This document shows, one piece after another, positions 36,101-47,100 of a stretch of 64,000 nt of DNA. This stretch comes from Meandrina meandrites. Lineage: Eukaryota > Cnidaria > Anthozoa > Scleractinia > Meandrinidae. Location: contig OY855914.1 in NCBI GenBank assembly GCA_963693305.1, positions 22,377,972 through 22,441,971 of the forward strand, in the 5' to 3' direction. A model generated the notes under the pieces. It made no database searches and was not told where the DNA came from. It worked only from the letters and a program-made list of their open reading frames with translations. The translations under genes were made by a program, and so were the position numbers. Each line of letters begins with the position of its first letter. Position 1 is the first letter of the stretch.

Positions 36101-39100
36101 ACAGATTGGCTAAAAACATCAGACATTGTGTCGTCACGATCTACCTTACATTACATTACATTACATTACATTACATTACTTACATTTCTACATTTTGGAG
36201 CGTTTGTGAGATTTTTTCCGCACATACAAATCTTCTCACGGCTCTATAATCTGCCGCCTCGTCAGGCCTTCTGGTCTTCCAGAAGGCCTGACTCGTTGGC
36301 AATTAAGCAAGGGGTTACCTTAGTTGGTTCACGTGACTAGAGAACTCACCTTTCCCACCTCCAGCATATGTACAGGGAATTGGTGACCACTGCCCAAGAA
36401 CTGCAAAAAAGTACTTTATTTAACCAAGTTAAGTAGCAAGTATGCTACATTATTGTTACAAAACTATTATTGGTGATAATATTGTACTGGAGCATACACG
36501 GCAAATGAATAAATAGATGTTTTTCTACTTATACTGCTAAGGTAACTTAACTGTAAACCTTTCCAACTGTGGTACAGTAAACGGCTGTACTTGCCGTTTC
36601 TTTCAAATGTAACACTGACTGTTACTGAGAGTAATAGTTTTCTTATAAGAGCTTTCTGAATGATTAAGAGTAAAATTATTACCTTTGACAAGATCTTCGT
36701 CAATTCCTTTACACAGGCCCTGCAGGAGAGAGAATTGATACATGTTTAGTAAAATAGGACTAGCCAATTCTACAACCAGGTTAATGACAGGTTCAGTGAC
36801 AACAGAAGCAATTCTTAGTCAACAAATCTTCACACATTGCCACCTGTGCAGTCATTACTCTGAGAGCTAAAAAATTCTAGCCATTGTCCTCATGAAACTT
36901 TTTCTCACTATAAGAAAGACGTAGAGTAGGACCCGCCATCTCAGGGGGAAAAGAAAATTGTTCAAAATAAACAGGGTGAGCATATTTTTCTTAAATATGG
37001 ATATAAATGAATACTGGTAATTCTTATGCCTTGTCTATGTGACTGTCAATTATTACACTTTAGGTAAAAGTTCTGTAGAATATTACATAATGGTAAAATT
37101 GTAGAATTAAATCCAGCTGCAACAAGTAACAAAGTTGATGTGGTCTGTGGTACAATTTGGCAGTATTAATTGTAGATTGTGATTGGTTTTGTTCCAAATG
37201 TAACATTTTAAAATGGTGGATTAACATTGGGACAATTTAATTCATTCTTTAGTTATCACAGTTTGAGGTTGTGAGAGTTAAATTACCTTGAAATGAGGAC
37301 AAGGGAAACTGCAGTAAAATGACAAAAAAAGATATGGCCAGTTTCAAGGAAAATGGCTTTTTTAGATAGAGGGGAATTAGGCTCAATTACCAGCCGCTGT
37401 TCGGGAATGAGTCCGCACTCTCAGGGAGGAAAGGCTGGACTCGAGAGAGCGGCGGAAATGGAGCCAAGAGTGGAATTTGACAAGACAAGTGAGATCAAGA
37501 CAGCCTTGTCCCTTGGTATTCTCTCTTGTTTCAGTGACTGTGCAAAGACTCCAAGCCCTCTTCTGCAATGTTACCGCTCATGATAGAACCCAGACTCCCT
37601 TGAGCCAAGAATGTCTTTGGGACTGGGCTGAGATAATGATAGACAAGTCCTACACCACTGAGAAACCTGAGGATTTTTTTCTGGGGGAGGGATACCTGGT
37701 AATTTATTTTTCTGGCAACATTGCTATTATTAAATTAAATTCTCAACCTCGGATAATGCAATTCTAGCTTTCTGATTGGTTCACTAGATCTCGATTATCA
37801 GCCATTATACCTGCATTTGACCTTATATGGGAAACGAGTGCGGCAAGTGCCGCTCAGTTTAAGAATTTTCCTGCGGGAAGCGAAAGTTCCATCAGAAAAA
37901 TGGCAAATTTGACGAGGTTTATAAGCTTATACAAGAAATAATCGACAGTGCCTTCCCTAAAACCACACAAATACCACAAAATGCCATAGTTGACTCAACT
38001 AGATGTAAAACTGAAAGGATTGATGCGCAATGTTTAATTAAAAATACTTGTAAATGTACAACAAGAGCGACTAAACGAAGAAGAAAAGCAGAAAATAATT
38101 TATGGGAAGACCAGAAAACTGACACAATTTCATTCAGTGTTAGATGTAAATGTGGCTCAGCACTTCAGTTAAGTTTGTTACCTTTCAATCTTGATCTTGT
38201 CCTTTTATACTTCAATAAACTTCATCGAATCTGAGTGCAATTTCGTTTCAGCATAATGTAGTAGTCTTGATGACAGCCGTGGAGCCGTAAACAAGTACAA
38301 TATGTAAACACTTGCTTCGCTCGTCTTGCACAAGGCATATAATTTCCAGAAAAGCTATTGCTTCGGATCTTCCCGTAAACCTTAATTGTTGTCACAATTT
38401 TCCAGGATGAAAAGACGATTTACGAGGAGATTTTTCGAGGAAAATCTTCAGAAGAAAACTCTCTCGCTCGCTTTCCTCGCGTGTTTCATTCAACTCAAAA
38501 AGTGAACACCGCGCCACAAATTTTCCCGCCTCCTCGTACTATCACTTCGTTTACATCAAAATGAAATGTCCAGTTGATTTACACTAAAGAAGAATTTAAT
38601 AAAACAATTATTCCATTCGCCCTTGTTGGATACGAGTGGTTATAGCCAACTCGGCGCTTCGCGCCTCGTTGGCTATTTATCACCTCGTATCCAACTCGGG
38701 CTCATGGAATAATTGTTAATTATTCATATTTTAGCACCCTTACCTCGACATCAGCTGCATGTATGAGGAATTCTGATGCAAACTGTGACAATTCTTCCAA
38801 ACATGCTAAAATAAACAAAGTCCACATTGTCATGAAATATAATACGGGGATCTTTAATTTAACAGCCTTTTGGTTAAATTGAGGCAGAACACTTGATGTT
38901 TTTAGTTATCACTAGGCCCAATGAGACAACATGCATATGTGCATGCAAACAAACTGCTTATTGCCGAATAAAGATACAAAAATAAAGAAATATCTTAATT
39001 GACCACTCCCCAGTAAGGCTTTTCAAGGCCATCATAAAGATATGATTCAACAAAATTACCAGCTATCATAGCAATCTCCGCAATGCACGCCAAAAGTCCT

Positions 39101-41114
39101 CTGCACACACTGCATGCCTAGTGTTTTAGAAATTCAGCAGGTCTGCAATGTGTGCAAAGGGATACAGCTAAAATAATATCCTCACCCTAGCTACCTGTAA
39201 AGCAACTCATTTATACCATAATGTAAAGCTAAAAGTAAAGTGCTCATTGACTTTTATTCATCACTCTTGGCCATGTTTTGAAAGGAGAGAGCAACTTTGT
39301 TACCAAAGTAAATTTAACTTACACTTACTTTAGTAACAGTTAATTCTATTGTGTTGTTCCAGAAAATATCCATACCCCTCCCATGTAAGGTTTTTTTGGT
39401 TTGAATCCCCCACCCCTCTGGAAATTCCAGTTAAGCCCTATACCTTCCTTTTAAAATTTTGGCTTTTGAGACCCCCCACCCCCTCGGAACTTCCATGGAC
39501 CTTCCATGGGGTGGGTATGGATATTTTCTGGAACTGCACATTCTCACCTTTTGATATTTCCAAACTGGTGACTGTCTGCCACTTGTTGATGGCAACAAAC
39601 CAAGAGTTATTCCGTCTGCGGCAACTGAGATCAATGACAAGTTGTTCTTTTCCAACTAAACTACTCAACTGCTGGAGTCTTTCCAGAGAGAACTCACCAG
39701 AGGGAAATAACCAAGATGTTACTATGACCTGCATATAGAGTTCACATTTTAACAGACTTAATAAATACTGGCAAAAGTACCTTAATTGCTTTAGTTATAA
39801 CAGTACTGCATGCTGTGCCATTGCCATAAGACAATTTTCTAATGGTTTATTTGAACTGGCCAGTTACGATGCAAGAGTTCTAACAGTTGTTAGAGGTGGA
39901 GTTGTCAAGTTCCATGTTCACTCTCTTAAAACTACCAACTCCTGTTGACCTCCCCCTTACTTCTTGTATTTTGATAAACAATTACCAAAAAGATGTTGAA
40001 AAGCTGTCAGAAATTAATCAAAAATTTGTAAAGTGGTAACGTTATGCCACACAAAATTATTGTTGCGCGTGCAAGCAGAGGTTGCTAATATCGCACATAC
40101 CTTAGCAGCTCCTTTGTCAAGCCATGATTTTGCATTTTCAATGGTAATACCTCCTCCTATCTGAAGTCCACCAGGCCAGGCTGCTAAGGCTTCCTCTGCA
40201 GCAGCGTCATTGCCTGGACCAAGTTTGATCACATGGCCTCCAGTCAACTTGTCTTCCCGGTAACGAGATGCATAGAAGGCTGCATTCTGACTGAAAGACA
40301 AAAAGTAACAGAAAAAATGGCAGTTTGAAATCTGTAGTTTCTTATTTTGGAATGGGAAGCAGTTTACAGTGATCTACATTAAAAACTGAAAGATACCAAT
40401 AATTATGATAATTAAAAATAAATTATGTACATGTAACCCACCAAAAAAACTTTCAAGTCCCCTCTTCAACCAAAAAATCTCCCAATTATTAACTACAACT
40501 CACTCGCCAAAAATACCGGAAATATATTTATCAATCACTCAAAATAGGATAATGGTCAAAATTAATAAAATCCTTTGTAATTTTTATTTCAATAATTTAC
40601 ATCAATTGATTTTAACAGTTGACTTGTATTCAATTTTATTATTAATTTTATTATCATTTTTTTTTTAATTTCACTACACCAAACACAACATTGGGTAAGA
40701 TTTTTTTTTCATTTGAATCTCATTTCTTGTTTTTTTTTTTTTACAATACCTTCGAGTACCCCTACCCCCACCCCCACGGGATTTATTCACAACACCACCA
40801 TCAAAAAAGGAATCATACATTTTCGATAACTGTACTGGGCCGAATTTGGTTGACTTCTGCAAATTTGTTAAAGAAAGGTGAAAGATTTCTTCGAAGATCT
40901 CTTTACCTTGCAATAAAATTTGTTTGAAGATGTCCTTCGTTCTCGGACAAAGTGCCACCGACGATCTGCCGACACACAGCATGAAAACATCAGACGTAAC
41001 TTCTAAACATGATCGGAAATTTTTTTGTTTCCCGAAACAAACCTGTTTAACCTTTCCATCGTGTAGATCGATACAAGGACGAAACTGCGTAAACCTTTGA
41101 AAATCCGCCGCCAT
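33200..41114 (-). CDS. HIS6: HIS6-type ProFAR isomerase (histidine biosynthesis, HisA function), 9 exons
   Basis: Exons in transcript order: 41043-41114, 40907-40965, 40101-40290, 39548-39728, 38744-38805, 36683-36719, 36350-36400, 34039-34102, 33200-33275; stop TAA at 33200-33202. All borders are GT-AG and in phase, giving 263 residues, close to the 261 of yeast HIS6. The enzyme isomerises 5'-ProFAR to PRFAR, the fourth step of histidine synthesis, in the cytosol as a TIM barrel. Motifs seen: CIDLHDGKVKQ (catalytic Asp16), IVGGTL, GHVIKLGPGND, LQIGGGIT (phosphate loop), VTSWLF, VIDLSCR (second catalytic Asp, residue 140), NKWQT, EFLIHAADVEGL, YAGGGK (second phosphate loop), GKVDLTFGSALDLFGG. 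Eight spliceosomal introns and animal neighbours argue against symbiont or bacterial contamination. Confidence 0.95.
33526..33700. mobile_element. Possible hAT-like MITE
   Basis: CAGGGGTTTCAATAA near 33526 is loosely mirrored by TTATTGAAAGCAGTG near 33688. The interior AGTAGCCGACGTC/GTCGGCCGTCGG recalls the ends of the element at 16367-17989. The termini are imperfect and no target duplication is clear. A poly-G tract precedes it at about 33479-33492. Confidence 0.4.
33967..34028 (+). repeat. (GAT)n microsatellite beside HIS6 exon 8
   Basis: An almost uninterrupted run of GAT/GAC triplets ends about 10 bases from the HIS6 exon 8 donor (34037-34038). Confidence 0.95.
34331..34602 (-). mobile_element. 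Dispersed 'CATGGAAAGTCATGGAATTT' element, copy 2
   Basis: Reverse-orientation relative of 21488-21836: it begins AGGGTTTGTACTC, ends GTACAGACCCT, and contains TCCATGACTTTCCAGG units. It lies in HIS6 intron 7. Confidence 0.7.
34603..36137. other. HIS6 intron 7, remainder
   Basis: No exon-like or terminal-repeat structure is evident. A 98-codon open frame at 35712-36008 has no recognisable features. GTGCACGTGCTGAACA occurs twice (about 36018 and 36074). Confidence 0.4.
36138..36182 (+). repeat. (TTACA)n microsatellite
   Basis: Seven TTACA pentamers in tandem, the end slightly interrupted. Confidence 0.9.
36261..36292. repeat. Perfect 14-base-pair hairpin
   Basis: GTCAGGCCTTCTGG, loop TCTT, CCAGAAGGCCTGAC. 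It lies about 60 bases from HIS6 exon 7, in the intron upstream of exon 8 on the minus strand. Confidence 0.9.
36720..38602. other. HIS6 intron 5, proximal part
   Basis: Mostly AT-rich intron. Open frames at 37353-37583 and 37477-37767 show no family resemblance and no splice logic. No element with readable ends was found. Confidence 0.4.
38603..38717. mobile_element. Foldback MITE, 115 bases
   Basis: AACAATTATTCCATTCGCCC...TTGGATACGAG folds onto CTCGTATCCAACTCGGGCTCATGGAATAATTGTT, with GCCAACTCGGCGCTTCGCGCCTCGTTGGC as an inner stem. It ends 27 bases from the donor of HIS6 exon 5. Confidence 0.8.
39350..39540. mobile_element. MITE abutting the HIS6 exon 4 donor
   Basis: TGTGTTGTTCCAGAAAATATCCATACCC at the left is mirrored by GGGTATGGATATTTTCTGGAACTGCACA at the right. 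Its right end is only about five bases from the exon 4 donor dinucleotide at 39546-39547. Confidence 0.8.
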
Positions 41115-41233
41115 GTTGCCTAAAGAATAAACAGGACACTTCATTTGAAGACGTAATGAGGTGGTATTTCTTCTGATTTCTTCCGCTCGTACAAAGTATT
41201 ACGGGCTTACATGTCACGCAAGGTGAATTCAAG
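41115..41233. promoter_or_regulatory. Bidirectional HIS6/CDPF1 promoter, 119 bases between start codons
   Basis: HIS6 starts leftwards at 41114 and CDPF1 rightwards at 41234. Both starts are embedded in ATGGCGGC: AAGATGGCGGC at 41231-41241 on the plus strand and, inverted, GCCGCCATGTT at 41107-41117. AAGATGGCGGC is the consensus for the transcription factor YY1, which in animals often sits at short 5'-UTR promoters of housekeeping genes. No TATA box is seen. Confidence 0.7.
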
Positions 41234-44090
41234 ATGGCGGCCGAGCTGAAGGAAAGTGCTACTGAGAAACCGATGTTTATATGCTCATCTTGTGGTTTTG
41301 AATGTCATTACGAGTATTTTGGGAAGAAGCCGCCCTTCTCTAAATCTATACTGTATGTATTGTGTTTTCGTATTATTGTATTGTGTTTTTTTTTTATTTT
41401 GAACAAGATATCCTCATTGGGAATGCACAATGTGCGAGCCAGACCTGCGAGGCACTTGAAAACACATTGGTTAGCCTAAATAGCACTCCGGTTAGCCTAA
41501 ATAGCACTTCGGTTAGCCTACAGTTAGCTCTTAGGCAGCTTGCGGTTAGCTTTTATATTGGGATAAGGGATTTCTTGCTTGCCCGGTTCACATGGCTTGC
41601 GAGTCATGCGAGGCAAGCGAGCCATTTCGGTTAGCCTAAATAACACATTGGTTAGCCTAGCAACACTCCGGTTAGCCAAAAAAGCACTTCGGTTAGCCTA
41701 CAGATCGTTTAGGTAGCCTTTTTATTGGGATTTTTAAGGGAGCAATTTTACAATACCGGGCCACTCTGAAAGCGTAAGGTTTGCGGCAACACGGTCCGCG
41801 GTGCCACGGTGAATTTTAAATTTCATTTTCCGGCCTCCGAGGTCCGCGGTGCAGCACTTGTTTTTAATAAGAAATAATGCCACCGCGGTCCGCAGTCCGC
41901 GGTGCCGGACTTGATTTAAAATATGAAATAATGCCACCGTGGTCCGTGGTCCGCGGTGCCGTACTTGATTTAAATATTTGAAATAATGCCACCGTGGTCC
42001 GCGGTGCCGTACTTGATTTAAATATTTGCAATAATGCCACCGTGGTCAGCGGTGCCGTACTTGATTTAGATATTTGAAATAATGCCACCGCGGTCCGCGG
42101 TGCCGTACTTGATTTAAATATTTGCAATAATGCCACCGTGGTCCGCGGTGCCGTACTTGATTTAAATATTTGAAATAATGCCACCGTGGTCAGCGGTGCC
42201 GTACTTGATTTAAATATTTGCAATAATGCCACCGCGGTCCGCGGTGCCGTACTTGATTTAAATATTTGAAATAATGCCACCGTGGTCAGCGGTGCGCGGT
42301 GCCGTACTTGATTTAAATATTTGAAATAATGCCACCGTGGTCCGTGGTCCGCGGTGCCGTACTTGATTTAAATATTTGCAATAATGCCACCGTGGTCCGT
42401 GATAGAAATGTATTTTGGAGGGCCACTGTGATCCGTGGTGCCGCAGTTGCTTTGAACATATGAATAATGGGGCAAAAAAAATAATGCACTTAGGAATAAA
42501 GCGGAATCTGGTCTGAAAGCTAACCGCAAGCAAACCGGAGTGAATAAAAAACCCGCAAAAGGCTAATCGCTGGCTTGGGATCGAGCAAACTTATTACAAT
42601 AGTGTTGACCCAAACAACAACAAAGAGCTAACCGCAAGCAGACTGGAGTGAAAGCTAACCGCAAGCAAACCGGAGTGAATAAAAAACTTGCAAAAGGCTA
42701 ACCGCTGGCTTGGGATCGAGCAAACTTATTACAATAGTGTTGACCCAAACAACAACAAAGAGCTAACCGCAAGCAGACTGGAGTGAAAAGAAAACCGCGT
42801 GAAGGCTAACAGCTGGCTTGGCGTTAGCGTCTATATCCTAATACTTAACCCTTGTTGATACAGATCAGCGCGTATCCCGTATCCTATTAATTTTTGGCCT
42901 AAAAATTCTGTATCCTGTTAAGTTTTATGGTTTGCATCCCCAACTTTGATGTTTGCATCCCCGTATACCGTTAATTTTCCCCAATATATCCCGTATCCCT
43001 ATATTTTTTTACCTAAATATCCTACGACAACCCCTACTCTTGTAACTGTGACCGCAGACCGCGGACCGCGGTGGCACATGTTTTCTTACTCTCGTACACT
43101 GGAAAACCGCGGACCACGGTGTTACTTGTTTTATTGAACTATTAGTGACTGCGGGACCGCGGACCGCGGTGGCACTCGATTTAATATTCTGGCCGACTGC
43201 GGGACCGCGGACCGTGTTGCCGCGAATCTTACGCTTTTGAAGTGGCCCGGTATTGTAAAGTTTAGCCTTTTTAAGTGCCTCGCAGGTCTGCCTCGCATGG
43301 CTCGCATGACTCGCTGGCTCGCATATTGTACATACTTTCCTCATTCCAGTTCCACAGAACCATCAAGCTTGCTGTTCACGACCTTTTAAGAATTAACTCC
43401 TAGCCCGATCCTGTAATCTTGAGCCCTTAGAAAAAGGCCTTCCTAAAATTGTGGTCGTACTACTCTCCTCCCCTGGAGAACTACTTTGATTAACTGAACT
43501 AGGCATGCTTCACAGCAATTAACTTTGAACGTTTCATAAACCTATTTAGCGAGGTTAGTTAACTGGAAAGTTCTTATAATAAAACTGCAAGTAACCAATG
43601 GACAATTCATGTAATTAATACATGCTGGAATATGAAGAGAATATTTCGTTTACTTTCAAACTACAGACTTCTGGAAGATGCATATGTTATCCGTGATCCT
43701 TTCTCTCCAAATTCTGGACATCTGACCCTTGGTGGACAATGTTGTTTATGCTCAACAGACATTTGTGTTTCTCAGGTAAAAGCTTGTCTACTACATGCAT
43801 GTTGGGACTGATATATGTTATACTAATTAATGGATTGTAGATTAATTATAATTCACGGGGAGGGGGGACTCTGTATATCTTTGGGTGGGGGTGTGCCGCT
43901 GGGACTCTGAAACCCTTACCCTACACCAGACCACGCTCAGGTGGTTTTGCAATCCTATACTAGACTAGACACCAAAAATCCCTACCCTATCCCAGACTTG
44001 CTCTTTTTAGAACTGTATCACTATTACTGGTTTGATACCCTATTCTAGACCAAAACTGTCTGATTTCTATACCCTATCCCAGATTAAACT

Positions 44091-44126
<36 letters not shown>

Positions 44127-47100
44127 GTACCTATATAGCTCATATATAGGATTGCCTGATTCCAGATCAGTCACTCAATTATCTATTTGAACAAGGCATG
44201 CCCATACTCTAAAGCAATAAACACAGTGCAGGTTTTAAATGGACATGAAGATAAAAGTTCCTGAGAAGAATGTACTAGATTTGAGCACTCACTGGAATAA
44301 TCATGTTGTATCCTTGGGACCCCGCCAGGGGTGGGGTAGTTTTGTTATATAAGCTTTATAAGTTTATAAAGTTTATAAAGGATTCTGGGTTGTAGAATTT
44401 TGATGACATCACATGAAAACCAAGAATACTGCCACAGCAGACTTCTAGCCAGGATTTGAAAAGTGGGCGTTCAAAAATTCCTAAGTTGAAGATCGCACCC
44501 CCCCCCCCCCCCCCCTCTCCTTAGAGGGTTTGAGGACAAAATTTAAGAATGTAATTAAAAGTGTATTTCTGCAGCTTTGAGTGCAAATGCATTTGAAGAT
44601 TTCCAAATTGGCTAAAAAAAATAAGCCCTCATTAGCGCAATTCATATTAATTTTCTCCACGGGACACCTGGATGCCTATCTGGCTAAAAGCCTGTGCCAC
44701 AGTGAAACCTCAATTTAACGAAGAGCCATGCGACTGACAAAATATTGCTTTGATGAGGTTTTGTTAAACTGGGGCTCTTCTCCATGTATTATACTATTAC
44801 TGGGGTAAGGAATATACATGTCCTTTGTTATACCAACGCCAACGTCTTCATTATATAGAGGTTCGCCGAGTCAAAGTTCCACTCTTCTCCTTTCGTGTTA
44901 TGGAAACTGGAGTTTACTGCCAGCACCAATGACTCATTATGCTGGTCTTTCCTGATTCCTAGGAATGGAATCAACTTACATTTTTAATTAATTTTCTTCT
45001 AGCTGTGTTGTATCAATTTGTCTTTAATTCACTGTGTTAATAATGCTCCAAAATTAAGAGATAAGATAATGACCGAGTTAGGGGTCGAGTTGAGTTTGAG
45101 TTGAGTTAAGATTGAGTTACCGTTTTTCATTTGCTTTTACTTAAAGCGTATAATTTAAGATGCGAATCACTGTTTTTACTAAAAGTGTTTAATTTAAGAT
45201 GCGAATCACTGCTTTTACTAAAAGTGTTTAATTTAAGATGCGAATCACTGTTTTTTACTAAAAGTGTTTAATTTAAGATGCGAATCACTGTTTTTACTAA
45301 AAGTGTTTAATTTATTATGCAAGTCACTTTTTACGACCAAATAAGTAGATAATTTAACATTATAAAGCAGGAAAGCTGGAGATAATGGCCGAGTTAGGGG
45401 ATAAGTTGAGTTTGAGTTGAGTTTGAGTTGCAATTGGGAACACCAAATTCGCGAATTTGATTGGCTAAAATCGATATTGACCACGGTCTAGATTTACCCA
45501 TCCAGACCGGCATCTAGACCGGTTGTACTAATACGTTGAAAAGTTTACAAACAAAAATGCAAAATCGTTGACTTGTTTCTGCTAAAAAATAATTAATGGA
45601 AGAACCAAAAGCTTGACGCGAAAAAAGGTAACAAGAACGAGCAAAATTTGGCAAATTTTCGTTCAGCTCTCAGGCGCGAAATCAAAACACCAGCTAGAAA
45701 CGAATTTGCGAGGTATTGCAAGGTCAGAAGATAAAAGCACTAAACACAATTAAAAGCCACTAAAATACACGTAAGAATTTTCTATCAGTCGATTAAAGAG
45801 GCTAGAGAAGTTGAAAACATACCTGCCGATAATATCGACCTTCTCTTGTTCTAATTTTCCGTGATCGCCGTTCACTAGCAAAATGCGAATTTTTAAGCTG
45901 AAAAGTTTTTTAGTTTGGCCATATAATAAATATCTTAATCTTATTAACCGAGCTTAGTTGGTCTGTATGGGAGAATCTTGACCTCGGTCATGAGTACAGA
46001 CCTCACTGCGTTCGGTTTGTACTCACGACCTCGGTCAAGATTCTCCCATACAGACCTCCTGCTCGGTTTATAAGAGCTAATTCGTACAACAACAACAACA
46101 AAAAACATCTCTGGTTTGACTCGAGGTTGACTCGTGACTCGAGGTTGACTCGTGACTCGAGGTTGACTCGTGACTCGAAGTTGGCTCGGGACCCGAGGTT
46201 GACTCGTGACTCGAGGTTGACTCGTGACTCAAGGTTGACTCGCGACCCGAGGTTGACTCGTGACTCGAGGTTGACTCGCGACCCGAGGTTGACTCGTGAC
46301 TCGAGGTTGACTCGTGACTCAAGGTTGACTCGGCAAAAGTGATTCGCATCTTAAATTAAACACTTTTTTTAGTGAAAACGGTAACTCATGCCTCATTCAC
46401 ACCAAAGCTTAAACATGTTTAAATGTTGTTTAGTTAAACACGGTTTAAAATTGTTTTGTTCATGGAAGTTGCTGACTGATGTTTATCGACTTCAACGCAC
46501 AAGTTAGAGCATACTTGAACCCTATGTAGAATTTAGTCTGACAATTGTCTGTTGCTGATTTTCATTTTCCTGGTTTAACTAAACATGTTTTGTTGGTGTG
46601 AATCAGGTATCAATCTTAACTCAACTCAAACTCAACTCAACCTCTAACTCGGTAAATAGCCGATCCCCAAATTAATGAGATGATATCATTGATCAAGGTT
46701 TGTAATCATTGTTTTGTATTGATTTTCGTGTTTCTGTAGATATGTAGCATTTTTTACACCAAGAGGTTCTGCATTTCTTGTGTTGAGAAAAACATGGGAG
46801 AGTTTCCTGATGAAATTCACAAGGTAAGGTGTAAAACGTCGAATTTATATAGCATCCCATCCAGAGTAGAAATACTCCTAATCGCTTCATGCTACGGAAA
46901 CCGGGATAAGCACCAGCCTGATGGGCCCCTAGGCTCGTATACAGACTTTACCTTTACCTTAACATACGTTAAATAATACAGGCAATGGCGAGCCTATCAA
47001 CTGTAGTGAAAGTGCTTTTTCCACATTAGAGTGCACATTTTATATCTTGAACGAACTATTCAACTTCAATAAAGAGGAAACTTGAATGCCAAAATTTACG

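Larger units (their letters stand above)
41424..43332. mobile_element. 1.9-kb foldback element in CDPF1 intron 1
   Basis: The left end TGCACAATGTGCGAGCCAG is mirrored by CTGGCTCGCATATTGTACA at the right. Further inside, GACCTGCGAGGCACTT and TACAATACCGGGCCACT (left, 41442 and 41750) recur inverted at 43267 and 43244. The two arms also share CGCGGTCCGCGGTGCC-type blocks in opposite orientation. The middle holds GGTTAGCC/GCTAACCGCAAGC repeats and the 48-base tandem array. No transposase is visible and the target duplication is unclear. Confidence 0.75.
45071..46655. mobile_element. 1.6-kb foldback element in CDPF1 intron 2
   Basis: The left arm (GACCGAGTTAGGGGTCGAG, then GTTGAGTTTGAGTTGAG, then GCGAATCACTG units) is mirrored on the right by AGTGATTCGCATCTTAAATT and CTCAACTCAAACTCAACTC ending in CTAACTCGGTA. 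The right arm is split by a nested MITE (46389-46609). Between the arms are tandem arrays and another palindrome. Confidence 0.75.

Noticed and set aside
41864..42280. Possible CRISPR array or repeat protein (QIFKSSTAPR repeats)
   Set aside because: The 48-base units are head-to-tail without unique spacers, in a eukaryotic intron, and the peptide is a period-of-three artefact.
46077..46349. Ser/Thr-rich repeat protein frames on both strands
   Set aside because: An 18-base tandem satellite that is open in several frames; it lies inside a foldback element.
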